From the NCBI RefSeq assembly GCF_004121055.1, contig NZ_PYAL01000005.1, forward strand, positions 62,001 through 126,000: a DNA stretch of 64,000 nucleotides, given 5' to 3'. Positions 8,554 to 17,159 of this stretch are shown in pieces. The stretch's first letter is position 1. The number at the start of each line of letters is the position of its first letter. A program made the translations under genes and the position numbers. Under the pieces are notes generated by a model that saw nothing but the letters and a program-made list of their open reading frames with translations, had not been told where the DNA came from and did no database searches. Source of the DNA: Achromobacter aloeverae. GTDB taxonomy: Bacteria; Pseudomonadota; Gammaproteobacteria; Burkholderiales; Burkholderiaceae_B.

Positions 8554-9972
8554 TCAGCGGCCGTAGACGTCGTCGAACCGCACGATGTCGTCCTCGCCCA
8601 GATAGGGACCGGATTGCACTTCGATCAGCTCCAGATCGATGGAACCCGGATTCTCCAGCCGATGCTTGACGCCCAGCGGGATGTAGGTGGACTGGTTTTC
8701 CGTCAGCAGGAAGACTTCGTCGCCGCGCGTCACGCGCGCCGTGCCCGTCACCACGATCCAGTGCTCGGCGCGGTGATGGTGCATCTGCAGCGACAGGCGC
8801 GCGCCCGGCGCCACCCGGATGCGCTTGACCTGGAAGCGTTCGCCATTGTCGATCGAGTCGTAGCTGCCCCAGGGCCGGTAGACCAGCCTGTGGGCGTTCG
8901 CTTCAGGCCGCCCGGCGGCGTTCAGGCGGGCAACGATGCGCCGCACATCCTGCACCTTGTCGCGCGCGGCCACCAGCACCGCGTCGGCGGTCTCCACCAC
9001 GACCACGTCGTCGACGCCCAGCAGGGCCACCAGGCGCTGGCTGGCATAGGCGTAGACGTCATGGCAATCCTCGGCCACCACGTCGCCGCGCAAGGCGTTG
9101 CCGTCGGCGTCATGCGGCGCCAGCTGCCAAAGCGATGCGAACGAGCCGATATCGCTCCAACCGGCGTCCAGCGGCACCATGGCCACGTCGGGGTCGCGCT
9201 CCATGACGGCGTAGTCGATGGAATCCGAGGGGCAGGCGGTGAAGGCAGCCTTGTCCACGCGCAGGAAATCGCCGTCCTGGCGCGGACCCGCCATGGCGGC
9301 GCGGCAGGCCGCGAGAATATCCGGACGATGCGCTTGCAGCGCCTGCAGATAGCGCGAGGCGCGGAACAGGAACATGCCGCTGTTCCAGAAATACTGCCCG
9401 CTGGCCAGATATGCCTCGGCCGTGGCGGCGTCCGGCTTTTCCACGAAGGCCTCGACGGGGGCCACGCCCTCGCACGGCGCACCGGCGCGGATATAGCCGT
9501 AGCCCGTTTCGGCGTAGGCGGGCTGCACGCCAAACGTCACCAGGCGGCCCGCCTCGGCGGCGGGTCGCGCGGTGTTTACAGCTTCGTGAAAGCGCGCGAC
9601 ATCGGGCACCGCGTGGTCCGAAGGCAACACCAGCAGCAGGGCATCGTCGCCGTCGGCCGTGGCCAGCAGCGCCGCCAAGGCGATCGCGGGCGCCGTATTG
9701 CGGCCGACCGGCTCCAGCAGGATCGAGGGTTCGTGCAGGCCGATCTGGCGCAATTGCTCGGCGACGATGAAGCGGTGTTCCTCGTTCGCGACAAAAATCG
9801 GCGGGAGCCCGGCGAGGGCCGCAATGCGCTCGCAGGTGGCCTGCAATGCCGAGGAATCGCCCAGCAAAGGCAGGAATTGCTTGGGATAGCCCAGGCGCGA
9901 AAGCGGCCACAAACGGGTGCCTGAGCCGCCCACCAGCAATACGGAGCGCAGCTTTAGCGGAGTACTCGACAT
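8554..9972 (-). CDS. manC: Mannose-1-phosphate guanylyltransferase / mannose-6-phosphate isomerase
   Basis: 472 aa, the usual length of bifunctional ManC/AlgA enzymes. The pyrophosphorylase signature GGSGTRLWPLSR and PKQF is at the N-terminus, with VEKPD and the FWNSGMFLF block in the middle. A C-terminal cupin (from RPWGSYDS, with QMHHHRAEHW metal ligands) carries the isomerase part. It makes GDP-mannose from mannose-6-P/fructose-6-P in the cytoplasm and implies mannose or a derivative (fucose, rhamnose, mannuronate) in the neighbouring polymer. First gene of a leftward manC-wcaJ operon read from the 9973-10528 gap. Confidence 0.92.
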   Translation of the reverse strand: MSSTPLKLRSVLLVGGSGTRLWPLSRLGYPKQFLPLLGDSSALQATCERIAALAGLPPIFVANEEHRFIVAEQLRQIGLHEPSILLEPVGRNTAPAIALAALLATADGDDALLLVLPSDHAVPDVARFHEAVNTARPAAEAGRLVTFGVQPAYAETGYGYIRAGAPCEGVAPVEAFVEKPDAATAEAYLASGQYFWNSGMFLFRASRYLQALQAHRPDILAACRAAMAGPRQDGDFLRVDKAAFTACPSDSIDYAVMERDPDVAMVPLDAGWSDIGSFASLWQLAPHDADGNALRGDVVAEDCHDVYAYASQRLVALLGVDDVVVVETADAVLVAARDKVQDVRRIVARLNAAGRPEANAHRLVYRPWGSYDSIDNGERFQVKRIRVAPGARLSLQMHHHRAEHWIVVTGTARVTRGDEVFLLTENQSTYIPLGVKHRLENPGSIDLELIEVQSGPYLGEDDIVRFDDVYGR

Positions 9973-10528
9973 CTGGACTCCCTAGCAAACCGCGGCCGTT
10001 ACACATTTGTTGCGGCGCGGGTACATTCTTCGAGGCAGCGCTGGCGTCCCAGCCTTACGGCCATCGATCTTACAGATGATGCTACGTAACCGATGTAGCA
10101 TGCGAGCGTATCTATATATTTTAATTTAAGTCGCCAATATACTAGAATCGATTGTTGCGGTGCGTGTGTATGAGGGCTGTCACCTTGTCCCGTCCGCCTG
10201 AGACGCAAGGTTATGCTCCAAGAATGCGGCCTAATGTCCCGCAGCTCCGCCTTGCCAACCGTGCGTGGGGCCTATGCAAGGCCACAGAAGAGTTCGACCT
10301 GCCATGGCCTTGACCCGTAATCTTTCATTACGTGGACCCCGGTACGCGCCGGCTGCGATGTTCCGTGCACCCACATTTCGGCCTAAGCCTTCTGGCACCA
10401 TATCCGTGGGCGAGCATTACCCATTTCAGTCCCCCGAAGTTACATCCCAGTCGCGTCCCGCCTCGTTCTCCACGACCGCGTACCGTGCCGGGCCAGGGCG
10501 TCGCTGACGGCGCCGGAGAAGGAGCATC
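9973..10528. promoter_or_regulatory. Divergent regulatory region between manC and the cellulose operon
   Basis: 556 bases with no credible gene. It is AT-rich in the middle (about 10105-10150, with TATATATTTTAATTTAA), unlike the flanking DNA. A perfect 7-bp inverted repeat ATGCTAC ... GTAGCAT with a 9-nt centre lies at 10079-10101 and looks like an operator. Promoters for both the leftward manC-wcaJ unit and the rightward bcs operon must lie here. No single sigma-70 promoter could be fixed with confidence. Confidence 0.5.
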
Positions 10529-10984
10529 GTGGAAAGCGCCATCCTGTCCCACCTCAACGACCGACTCTGCGCCAGCCAATGGCGTGTAGCCCTGGCCGCC
10601 TTCGCACAGGAATTGGCGCAGGACCTGACGCCGCAGCGCCTGCGCGCCTTGATGCGCCGCGCGGGCGAGCGTTTCGCCGCCGCGCACGTGTTGCCGCAGG
10701 CTGCTTCCATCGAAGACTTGCAGGCGGCGATCAATCAGTTGTGGCAGACCGTGGACTGGGGCTGGGTGACCATCACCGAAGCCGATGACCACCTTGCGCT
10801 GACGCACTATTGCGCGCCCTTGCGCGCCGCATTCGGCCCCGAGCACCTGGCGTGGAGCGCCGGCTTCCTGGAAGGCGTCTACGAACTGTGGATGCGCCAA
10901 CTGGGCGCCGACCGCCAATTGCACGTGACACAACCGCAAGCCCCCGACCCGGTCGGGACCATCGTCTACCGCTTCGGCCGGTAG
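10529..10984 (+). CDS. bcsD: Cellulose synthase-associated protein BcsD
   Basis: 151 aa, close to the 156 aa of Komagataeibacter AcsD/BcsD, hydrophilic and mostly helical with no signal peptide. The C-terminal HLAWSAGFLEGVYELWM block resembles the BcsD family. In Komagataeibacter BcsD forms an octameric periplasmic or cytoplasmic ring that helps align glucan chains into ribbons. The GTG start is preceded by a strong AGAAGGAG. First gene of the cellulose operon, 53 bases before the bcsP-like gene. Its presence marks a type I-like bcs operon. The assignment rests on family pattern and position. Confidence 0.78.
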   Translation: MESAILSHLNDRLCASQWRVALAAFAQELAQDLTPQRLRALMRRAGERFAAAHVLPQAASIEDLQAAINQLWQTVDWGWVTITEADDHLALTHYCAPLRAAFGPEHLAWSAGFLEGVYELWMRQLGADRQLHVTQPQAPDPVGTIVYRFGR

Positions 10985-11037
10985 CCATCATCGACTTGCA
11001 GGCCGGGCCCGGGGGGGCCCGCACAGGGGGGTAGCGA

Positions 11038-11838
11038 GTGAACCGCGATACCAGCGATATCACCAGCCTGTACCGGCAGTTCGGGGGGGACCCTGGGCAA
11101 TACCGGGAAATCGGCCGGGCCACCAACGCAGGAATGGCGCGCGAGCGCTGGCCGCTGCTGGGTCACGTGCGGCCGGGTGAGCGCTATGTGCCGCCCAAGG
11201 CCGGCAGCAGCGCCGCCGACCGTCCCGTGGCGGCGGCCAGCTGGCCGCCGCTGGCGATTGCTCCCACCTTGGACCTGTTGCCGTCCGGACAGCCGCTGGC
11301 CGAGCCCGTTCGCCCCGGCTCGGTCGCCAGCGCCGAAGCGGTCGCCGCGCTCATCCACAGCGCGCGCGTCGACCGCCCCGCCCTGGACGCCCTGACGCTG
11401 CCGCCGGTGACCCGCAAGGACACCACGGCGAATGAAGACTCGATCGGCAATGTCGAATTCGTGGCCGCCGCAGCCGCTGCGGCAGCGGTGGCGGCGGCTG
11501 CGCCGGCAGGCCCGGAAATCGGCCCGGATGCAAGCGCCATGGTTCCGGTTGCGGAAACAGCCGTCCCGGAAATGCCCGCCGCGATTACGCCTGCCACGCA
11601 GACGCCGGCCACTACCGTGGCGCCGGCTCCTGCGCCGGCCGCGCCCGCCACCGCCGCCGCCGTGGATCCCGCCCAAGCCAGGCCCCCGACGCCGCCTCCG
11701 CGGGTCGTTACGCCTATCGCCCCCGCGCCAGCCGCGAACACGTCCCTGCACGATGTGTTCGCGCGCCTGGCCCAGGCCCCCCGTTCGGCAGCGGATCCGA
11801 AGACCGATTCGACGCCCCGCAAGACGACGCAAAAGTGA
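11038..11838 (+). CDS. bcsP: Proline/alanine-rich cellulose biosynthesis protein, BcsP/BcsO-like
   Basis: 266 aa. A short conserved N-terminus (DITSLYRQFGG ... YREIGR ... RWPLL) is shared with BcsO/BcsP and recalls the RWPLL end of BcsR. It is followed by a low-complexity Ala/Pro-rich stretch (about 140-235) and a C-terminal LHDVFARLAQ motif. No signal peptide or membrane segment is seen, so it is probably a cytoplasmic accessory factor that binds BcsQ or the synthase. GTG start; it overlaps bcsQ by 4 bases, so the two are translationally coupled. The function of BcsP is poorly known. Confidence 0.65.
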   Translation: MNRDTSDITSLYRQFGGDPGQYREIGRATNAGMARERWPLLGHVRPGERYVPPKAGSSAADRPVAAASWPPLAIAPTLDLLPSGQPLAEPVRPGSVASAEAVAALIHSARVDRPALDALTLPPVTRKDTTANEDSIGNVEFVAAAAAAAAVAAAAPAGPEIGPDASAMVPVAETAVPEMPAAITPATQTPATTVAPAPAPAAPATAAAVDPAQARPPTPPPRVVTPIAPAPAANTSLHDVFARLAQAPRSAADPKTDSTPRKTTQK

Positions 11839-12614
11839 AGACCATAGCCATCGTTTCCGCCAAGGGCGGTGTAGGAAAGACCACGGTAGCCGCCAACCTC
11901 GGCCTGGCGCTGCGCCTGGCTGGCCAGCCCACGCTGGTGGTGGACTTCGATCCGCAGAACGCCTTGCGCTTCCATCTGGGCGCCGACCGCCAGACGGGCA
12001 TCAGCGGCCTGGCGCGCGCCTCGCTGACCGGCGCCCCGTGGCGCGATATCAGCGTCCAGGGCGATTCCGGCGTGCACCTGTTGCCATTCGGCCAGATCAA
12101 CGAAGACGACCGCATCGCCCTGGAACAGCAGATGAACCAGGACAAGCATTGGCTGGCCCGCCATCTGGAAGCACTGGCGCTGCCGGACGACACGCTGGTC
12201 ATCCTCGACACGCCGCCTGGCCCTTCCGCCTACCTGCGCCAGGCCCTGGCCTGCGCCGACCTGGCCATCATCGTGACCTTGCCCGACGCCGCGTCCTACG
12301 CCACGCTGCCCTTGATCGAAAGCCTGATTACGCAGTACTGCGAAGGCCGTCCCGGGTTCCTGGGCCACGCCTACATCGTCAACCAGGTCGACCGGTCGCG
12401 CCCGCTGGCCAAGGACGCCGTGCAGGTCATCCGCAATGCCCTGGGTAACCGCGTCATCGGCGCGGTGCACCTGGACCCGACCGTCGGCGAAGCGCTGGCC
12501 TTCGGCAAGACCGTCATCGAACACGCGCCGCACAGCCAGGCCCGCACCGACCTGGCCGCGTGCACCCACTGGGTGATCCAGCAATTGCGCACCGCCGGAG
12601 GCTCCCGGGCATGA
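11835..12614 (+). CDS. bcsQ: MinD/ParA-like ATPase of cellulose synthesis, BcsQ
   Basis: 259 aa with a deviant Walker A (AKGGVGKTT, residues 9-17), switch II-like ILDTPPGPS and the VDFDPQNALRFHLG block characteristic of YhjQ/BcsQ/WssA. In E. coli BcsQ is needed for assembly and polar localisation of the synthase, in complex with BcsR. GTG start overlapping the bcsP stop by 4 bases, and its own stop overlaps the bcsA ATG by 4 bases, giving tight stoichiometric coupling P-Q-A. Confidence 0.92.
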   Translation: MKTIAIVSAKGGVGKTTVAANLGLALRLAGQPTLVVDFDPQNALRFHLGADRQTGISGLARASLTGAPWRDISVQGDSGVHLLPFGQINEDDRIALEQQMNQDKHWLARHLEALALPDDTLVILDTPPGPSAYLRQALACADLAIIVTLPDAASYATLPLIESLITQYCEGRPGFLGHAYIVNQVDRSRPLAKDAVQVIRNALGNRVIGAVHLDPTVGEALAFGKTVIEHAPHSQARTDLAACTHWVIQQLRTAGGSRA

Positions 12615-14809
12615 AATCCTCGACCACCGAAACCTCGGCCGGCAGCGGCCGCGTTTCCCGCTGGGGCAACCGCCTGCTGTCCTGGCGCATCTGGAAAATG
12701 GGCTGGGCGCGCGTACTGGCCACGGTAGTGTCCTGCATACTCTTCGTGCTCACCGTGGCCGTCGAGATGGACCTGTTCCAGCAGTTCGTCTTCGCCCTCG
12801 CGTGCGTGGTCATGACCTTGCTGCTACACCGGGTGGCGGGCCGCCTGGCCACGCTGGTGATGATCATGCTGTCCATCACCACGTCGGTGCGCTACATGTA
12901 CTGGCGTATCACGGACACCCTCGGCTTTCACGGCATCCTCGACAGTATCTTCGGCTATGGCCTGTTGTTCGCGGAAATCTACGCGCTGGCCATGATGCTG
13001 CTGAGCTACTTCCAGAGCGCATGGCCGCTACGCCGCAAGCCCGCGCCACTGCCGGCCGACATGACGCACTGGCCCACGGTCGACATATTCATCCCCACGT
13101 ACAACGAGCCGCTGGATGTGGTGCGGCAGTCGGTGCTGACCGCACTGGCGATGGATTGGCCGGCCGACCGCTTCAAGGTCTATGTGCTGGATGACGGGCG
13201 CCGCCCTGAATTCCGCGAATTCTGCGAAAAAGCCGGCGCCGGCTACCTGACCCGTCCGGACAACAGGCACGCCAAGGCCGGCAACATCAATGCCGCGCTG
13301 GAAAAGACCGACAGCGACTTCGTCGCCATCTTCGATTGCGACCACATCCCCGTGCGATCCTTCCTGCAGATCTGCATGGGCTGGTTCGTCAAGGACAAGA
13401 AGCTGGCCATGCTGCAGACGCCGCACGTCTTCTTCTCTCCCGATCCCTTCGAACGCAACCTGGACACGTTCCGCAACGTACCCAACGAAGGCGAGCTCTT
13501 CTACGGAGTAGTGCAGGACGGCAACGACCTGTGGAACGCCACCTTCTTCTGCGGCTCGTGCGCGGTGATCCGCCGCTCGGCCTTGCTGGAAGTCGGCGGC
13601 GTGGCCACCGAAAGCGTGACCGAGGACGCGCTGACCGCGTTGAAAATGAACCGCGCCGGCTACAACACGGCCTACCTGGCCGTGCCGCAGGCCGCCGGGC
13701 TGGCCACCGAGAACCTGTCGCGCCACATCGGCCAGCGCACGCGCTGGGCGCGTGGCATGGCGCAGATCATCCGCGTCAACAATCCGCTGCTGGGCAAGGG
13801 CCTGCGGCTGGGCCAGCGCATGTGCTACCTGAGCGCGATGCTGCACTTCTTCTTCGGCCTGCCGCGCGTGATCTTCCTGACCACGCCGCTGGCCTATCTC
13901 TTCTTCCACGCCAACGTCTTCCAGGCCTCGGCCATCATGGTGGCGGCGTATGCGCTCCCCCACATCATCCTGTCCAACCTGACGGGCTCGCGCATCCAGG
14001 GCAAGTTCCGCCATTCGTTCTGGAACGAAGTCTACGAATCGGTGCTGGCCTGGTACATCATGAAGCCCGCGATGATGGCGCTGCTGCGTCCCAAGGCGCC
14101 GCAGTTCAACGTGACGGCCAAGGGCGGCATCATCCGCGAATCGTATTTCGACTGGACGCTGGCGCGGCCCTACGTGGTGCTGCTGGCCTTGAACCTGGCG
14201 GGCCTGATCGTCGGCGTGGTCGGCCTGGTCCTGGAGACCGGCGGCGCCGACCAGCGCTTCACCATCGTGCTCAACCTGGCATGGACGGTCTACAACATCA
14301 TCATGACCAGCGCCAGCGTCGCCGTGGCCGGCGAAGTGCGCCAGCTGCGCAATGCGCCACGCGTGGCGATCACGCTGCCGGCCATGCTGGGCCTGCCGGA
14401 TGGCCGCACCGTCGCGTGCGACACCAGCGATTTCTCGCAGGGCGGGCTGGGCCTGGTCCTGCCCGCGGGCGTGATCGTGCCCACCGGCATGCAGGTCAAC
14501 GTCTCGGTGTTCCGCAACGAGGAAGAGGCCATTTTCCCCGCGCTGGTCACCTTCAGCCAGGGTGGGCGCCTGGGCGTCAGCTTCCGCGACCTGACGCTGG
14601 AACAGGAAAAGGAACTGGTGCAGATGACCTTCGGCCGCGCCGACACCTGGGCCTTGACCTGGGGCAGCATGGCGCCCGATTCGCCCATGGCCGCGCTCTA
14701 CCAGATCACCCACATCGGAATGCGCGGCTTCACGCTGCTGCTGCGCCAATTGCGTGACCGTACCCTCGCGGGCCTGCGTCGTCCCGCGTCCGTGTTCACC
14801 AAGCAATGA
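12611..14809 (+). CDS. bcsA: Cellulose synthase catalytic subunit with PilZ domain
   Basis: 732 aa from the ATG overlapping bcsQ. Membrane helices flank a GT2 domain with DDG (194-196), DCD (242-244), TED (337-339) and QRTRW (375-379), the complete catalytic set for processive beta-1,4-glucan synthesis from UDP-glucose. A C-terminal PilZ domain has both c-di-GMP motifs intact: RNAPR (580-584, RxxxR) and DFSQGG (607-612, DxSxxG), so allosteric activation by c-di-GMP is expected. Inner-membrane enzyme that extrudes glucan to the BcsB crown. Overlaps bcsB by 4 bases. Confidence 0.96.
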   Translation: MKSSTTETSAGSGRVSRWGNRLLSWRIWKMGWARVLATVVSCILFVLTVAVEMDLFQQFVFALACVVMTLLLHRVAGRLATLVMIMLSITTSVRYMYWRITDTLGFHGILDSIFGYGLLFAEIYALAMMLLSYFQSAWPLRRKPAPLPADMTHWPTVDIFIPTYNEPLDVVRQSVLTALAMDWPADRFKVYVLDDGRRPEFREFCEKAGAGYLTRPDNRHAKAGNINAALEKTDSDFVAIFDCDHIPVRSFLQICMGWFVKDKKLAMLQTPHVFFSPDPFERNLDTFRNVPNEGELFYGVVQDGNDLWNATFFCGSCAVIRRSALLEVGGVATESVTEDALTALKMNRAGYNTAYLAVPQAAGLATENLSRHIGQRTRWARGMAQIIRVNNPLLGKGLRLGQRMCYLSAMLHFFFGLPRVIFLTTPLAYLFFHANVFQASAIMVAAYALPHIILSNLTGSRIQGKFRHSFWNEVYESVLAWYIMKPAMMALLRPKAPQFNVTAKGGIIRESYFDWTLARPYVVLLALNLAGLIVGVVGLVLETGGADQRFTIVLNLAWTVYNIIMTSASVAVAGEVRQLRNAPRVAITLPAMLGLPDGRTVACDTSDFSQGGLGLVLPAGVIVPTGMQVNVSVFRNEEEAIFPALVTFSQGGRLGVSFRDLTLEQEKELVQMTFGRADTWALTWGSMAPDSPMAALYQITHIGMRGFTLLLRQLRDRTLAGLRRPASVFTKQ

Positions 14810-17157
14810 AGGACGATAGATCGATGACCCCCAGGCCCGAAGCGCGACCGCTCCTGCTGCGCCGCTCGCGCGTATTGCCCGCCCTGGTATCGGCCCTGCT
14901 ATCGCTGGGCGCGCCGCGCGCCATGGCGGCGCCCGCCGACAATTCCGCGCCGCCGGCCGCCGCGCCCAAGCCAATCCCGGCCGCGGCTGCGCAAGCCGCG
15001 CCGGCCTTGCCGCCCGGCGCCTATACGTACTCGATCCCGCTTTCGCGCCTGAGCGGCCAGACGGCGCTGCCGCTGCGTGGCGTCGACGGCATCAACGGCC
15101 TGGGCTTCGGCCAGCGCATCGACCAGTCCATCATCGGCGCGGATGTTCATCTGAACTACACGTATTCGCCCTCGCTGCTGCCCGACCTGTCGCACCTGAA
15201 GATCATCCTCAACGGCGAGGTGGCCCAGAGCATTCCCTTGCCCAAGGAAACCGCGGCCGATCCCGTTGAACGGACCGTCGCACTGCCGGTGCCGGCGTTG
15301 GCCGAGTTCAACCGGCTCGACATCCAGCTGGTCGGCCACTACACGTTGGGCTGCGAGGATCCGCTGCACTCCAGCCTGTGGGCGGACATCGCCGGCCGCA
15401 GCACGCTGGACCTCACGGTCACGCCGGTCGACCTGCCCAATGACCTCGCGCTGCTGCCCGCGCCGTTCTTCGACAGCCACGACATCCGCCAGCTCAACCT
15501 GCCCATCGTGCTGGGCCGCGCGCCCGACGCCGCACGGCTGGAAAGCGCGGGCATCGTTTCATCCTGGTTCGGCGCGCAGGCGGGCTATCGCGGCGCCAAG
15601 TTCACCGCCAGCATCCAGGACGTACCCGCCCATGGCAATGCCATCGTGCTGCTGCAACAGGGCGACAACCTCCCGGGGCTGCAAGCGCCCGCTGCCCAGG
15701 GCCCGACGCTGGCCATGGTGGCCAACCCCAACGATCCGCATGGCAAACTGCTGCTGGTCATGGGGCGCGATGCCAAGGAGCTGAAGCAGGCCGCCACCGC
15801 GCTGGCATTGGGCAACCAGACCCTGTCCGGCCCAACCGTGCGCATCACCGAGCTGGCGACCCTTTCGCCGCGCAAGCCCTACGACGCGCCGAACTGGCTG
15901 CGCAGCGACAGGCCGGTGCTATTCGGCGAACTGGCCGCGCCGCGCACGCTCAACGTCTACGGCCATCGTCCCGCGCCGATCAATGTCAGCCTGCGCATGC
16001 CGCCCGGCCTGTTCGGCTGGCACAGCGACGGCGTGCCGGTGCAATTGAAATATCGCTATTCGCCGCGTCCCAGCGCGACGCAATCCGTCATGGAAATGGT
16101 GGCCGGCGAGCAGTTGGTGCGCAGCTTCCGTCTCAACGACGGTTCGCCGTCCTTCTACGACAAGCTGTCCAACCAGCCCACGTCCGAAGGCCAGGCGACG
16201 GTGATGGTGCCGCCCTACCTGTTGCCGCCGCTCACCGCGCTGCAATTCCGCTATGTCTACGAATACGCCAAGCTGGGCGAATGCCAGAACAGCATCGTCG
16301 ACAACATCCAGAGCGCCATCGATCCCGGTTCCAGCATCGACATCTCGGGCCTGCCCAAATATGCCGCCATGCCCGACCTGTCGTTGTTCGCCGACGCGGG
16401 GTTCCCGTTCACGCGCATGGCCGACCTGTCGGAAACCGCGGTGGTCCTGCCCGACAACGCCACCGTCGCCGACTACTCGGCGTATCTGACGCTGCTGGGC
16501 ACGATGGGCCAGTCCACGGGCTATCCCGCGACCGGTGTGACGGTGGCCCAGGCCACGCAGGTGGAAGGCCTGAAGGACAAGGACCTGCTGGTGCTGGCCT
16601 CGGGCGCCAACCAGCCGCTGGTCAAGCAATGGAGCGCCTACCTGCCCAATGGCTTTGATGGCGCGCAGCGCAAGTTCGCCCTGTCGGACTGGTTCTCCGG
16701 CGTCGTCAACTGGTTCGGCCCCGATCCGCGCGATCGCAAGCGCACCGCGGACCTGAAGCTGACCTACGCCGGTAGCGGCGCCAACGCCACGCTGGCCGGG
16801 CTGGAGTCCCCCTTGAAATCAGGACGCAGCGTGGTGCTGGTATCGGGCGCCGACAGCGATGGCCTGGATGCGGCGGTCAACGCCGTGCTGGCCAACCGCG
16901 ACACGAACAACAAGGTGGAAGACCTGCAAAGCAAGATCGGCGGCAACCTTACGGTGGTCTCCGGCAAGCAGGCGCTGACCGTGCTCGACGACCAGAACTA
17001 CTACGTCGGCTCGCTGCCGCCGTGGTTGGGCTTGCAGTGGTTCTTCTCCAACCACCCCCTGACGCTGGTCGGCGCCCTGGTGCTCAGCGCCCTCGTCATC
17101 GCCGTACTGCTCTACCTGTCCCTGCGCGCCCGTGCGCAACGCCGCCTCGGATCCTGA
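14806..17157 (+). CDS. bcsB: Cellulose synthase periplasmic subunit BcsB, copy 1
   Basis: 783 aa; an ATG six codons later is an alternative start. Signal peptide (VSALLSLGAPRAMA), two carbohydrate-binding/flavodoxin-like modules, and a C-terminal membrane anchor (LTLVGALVLSALVIAVLLYL). Conserved BcsB blocks include LPLRGVDG, YTYSPSLLPDLSHL, CEDPLHSSLW and KPYDAPNWLRSDRPV. It guides the nascent glucan through the periplasm and in E. coli oligomerises on one BcsA. Directly followed, with 2 bases between, by a second full-length bcsB. Confidence 0.95.
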   Translation: MKDDRSMTPRPEARPLLLRRSRVLPALVSALLSLGAPRAMAAPADNSAPPAAAPKPIPAAAAQAAPALPPGAYTYSIPLSRLSGQTALPLRGVDGINGLGFGQRIDQSIIGADVHLNYTYSPSLLPDLSHLKIILNGEVAQSIPLPKETAADPVERTVALPVPALAEFNRLDIQLVGHYTLGCEDPLHSSLWADIAGRSTLDLTVTPVDLPNDLALLPAPFFDSHDIRQLNLPIVLGRAPDAARLESAGIVSSWFGAQAGYRGAKFTASIQDVPAHGNAIVLLQQGDNLPGLQAPAAQGPTLAMVANPNDPHGKLLLVMGRDAKELKQAATALALGNQTLSGPTVRITELATLSPRKPYDAPNWLRSDRPVLFGELAAPRTLNVYGHRPAPINVSLRMPPGLFGWHSDGVPVQLKYRYSPRPSATQSVMEMVAGEQLVRSFRLNDGSPSFYDKLSNQPTSEGQATVMVPPYLLPPLTALQFRYVYEYAKLGECQNSIVDNIQSAIDPGSSIDISGLPKYAAMPDLSLFADAGFPFTRMADLSETAVVLPDNATVADYSAYLTLLGTMGQSTGYPATGVTVAQATQVEGLKDKDLLVLASGANQPLVKQWSAYLPNGFDGAQRKFALSDWFSGVVNWFGPDPRDRKRTADLKLTYAGSGANATLAGLESPLKSGRSVVLVSGADSDGLDAAVNAVLANRDTNNKVEDLQSKIGGNLTVVSGKQALTVLDDQNYYVGSLPPWLGLQWFFSNHPLTLVGALVLSALVIAVLLYLSLRARAQRRLGS

Positions 17158-17159
17158 AC

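Noticed and set aside
7265-8566. 433-codon plus-strand frame over the WcaJ-like gene, and a similar one (8614-9924) over manC
   Set aside because: Gln/Arg/His-rich shadows without motifs; the minus-strand genes are clear.
13028-14974. 648-codon frame antisense to bcsA
   Set aside because: Composition is low-complexity and bcsA is complete with all catalytic motifs on the plus strand.
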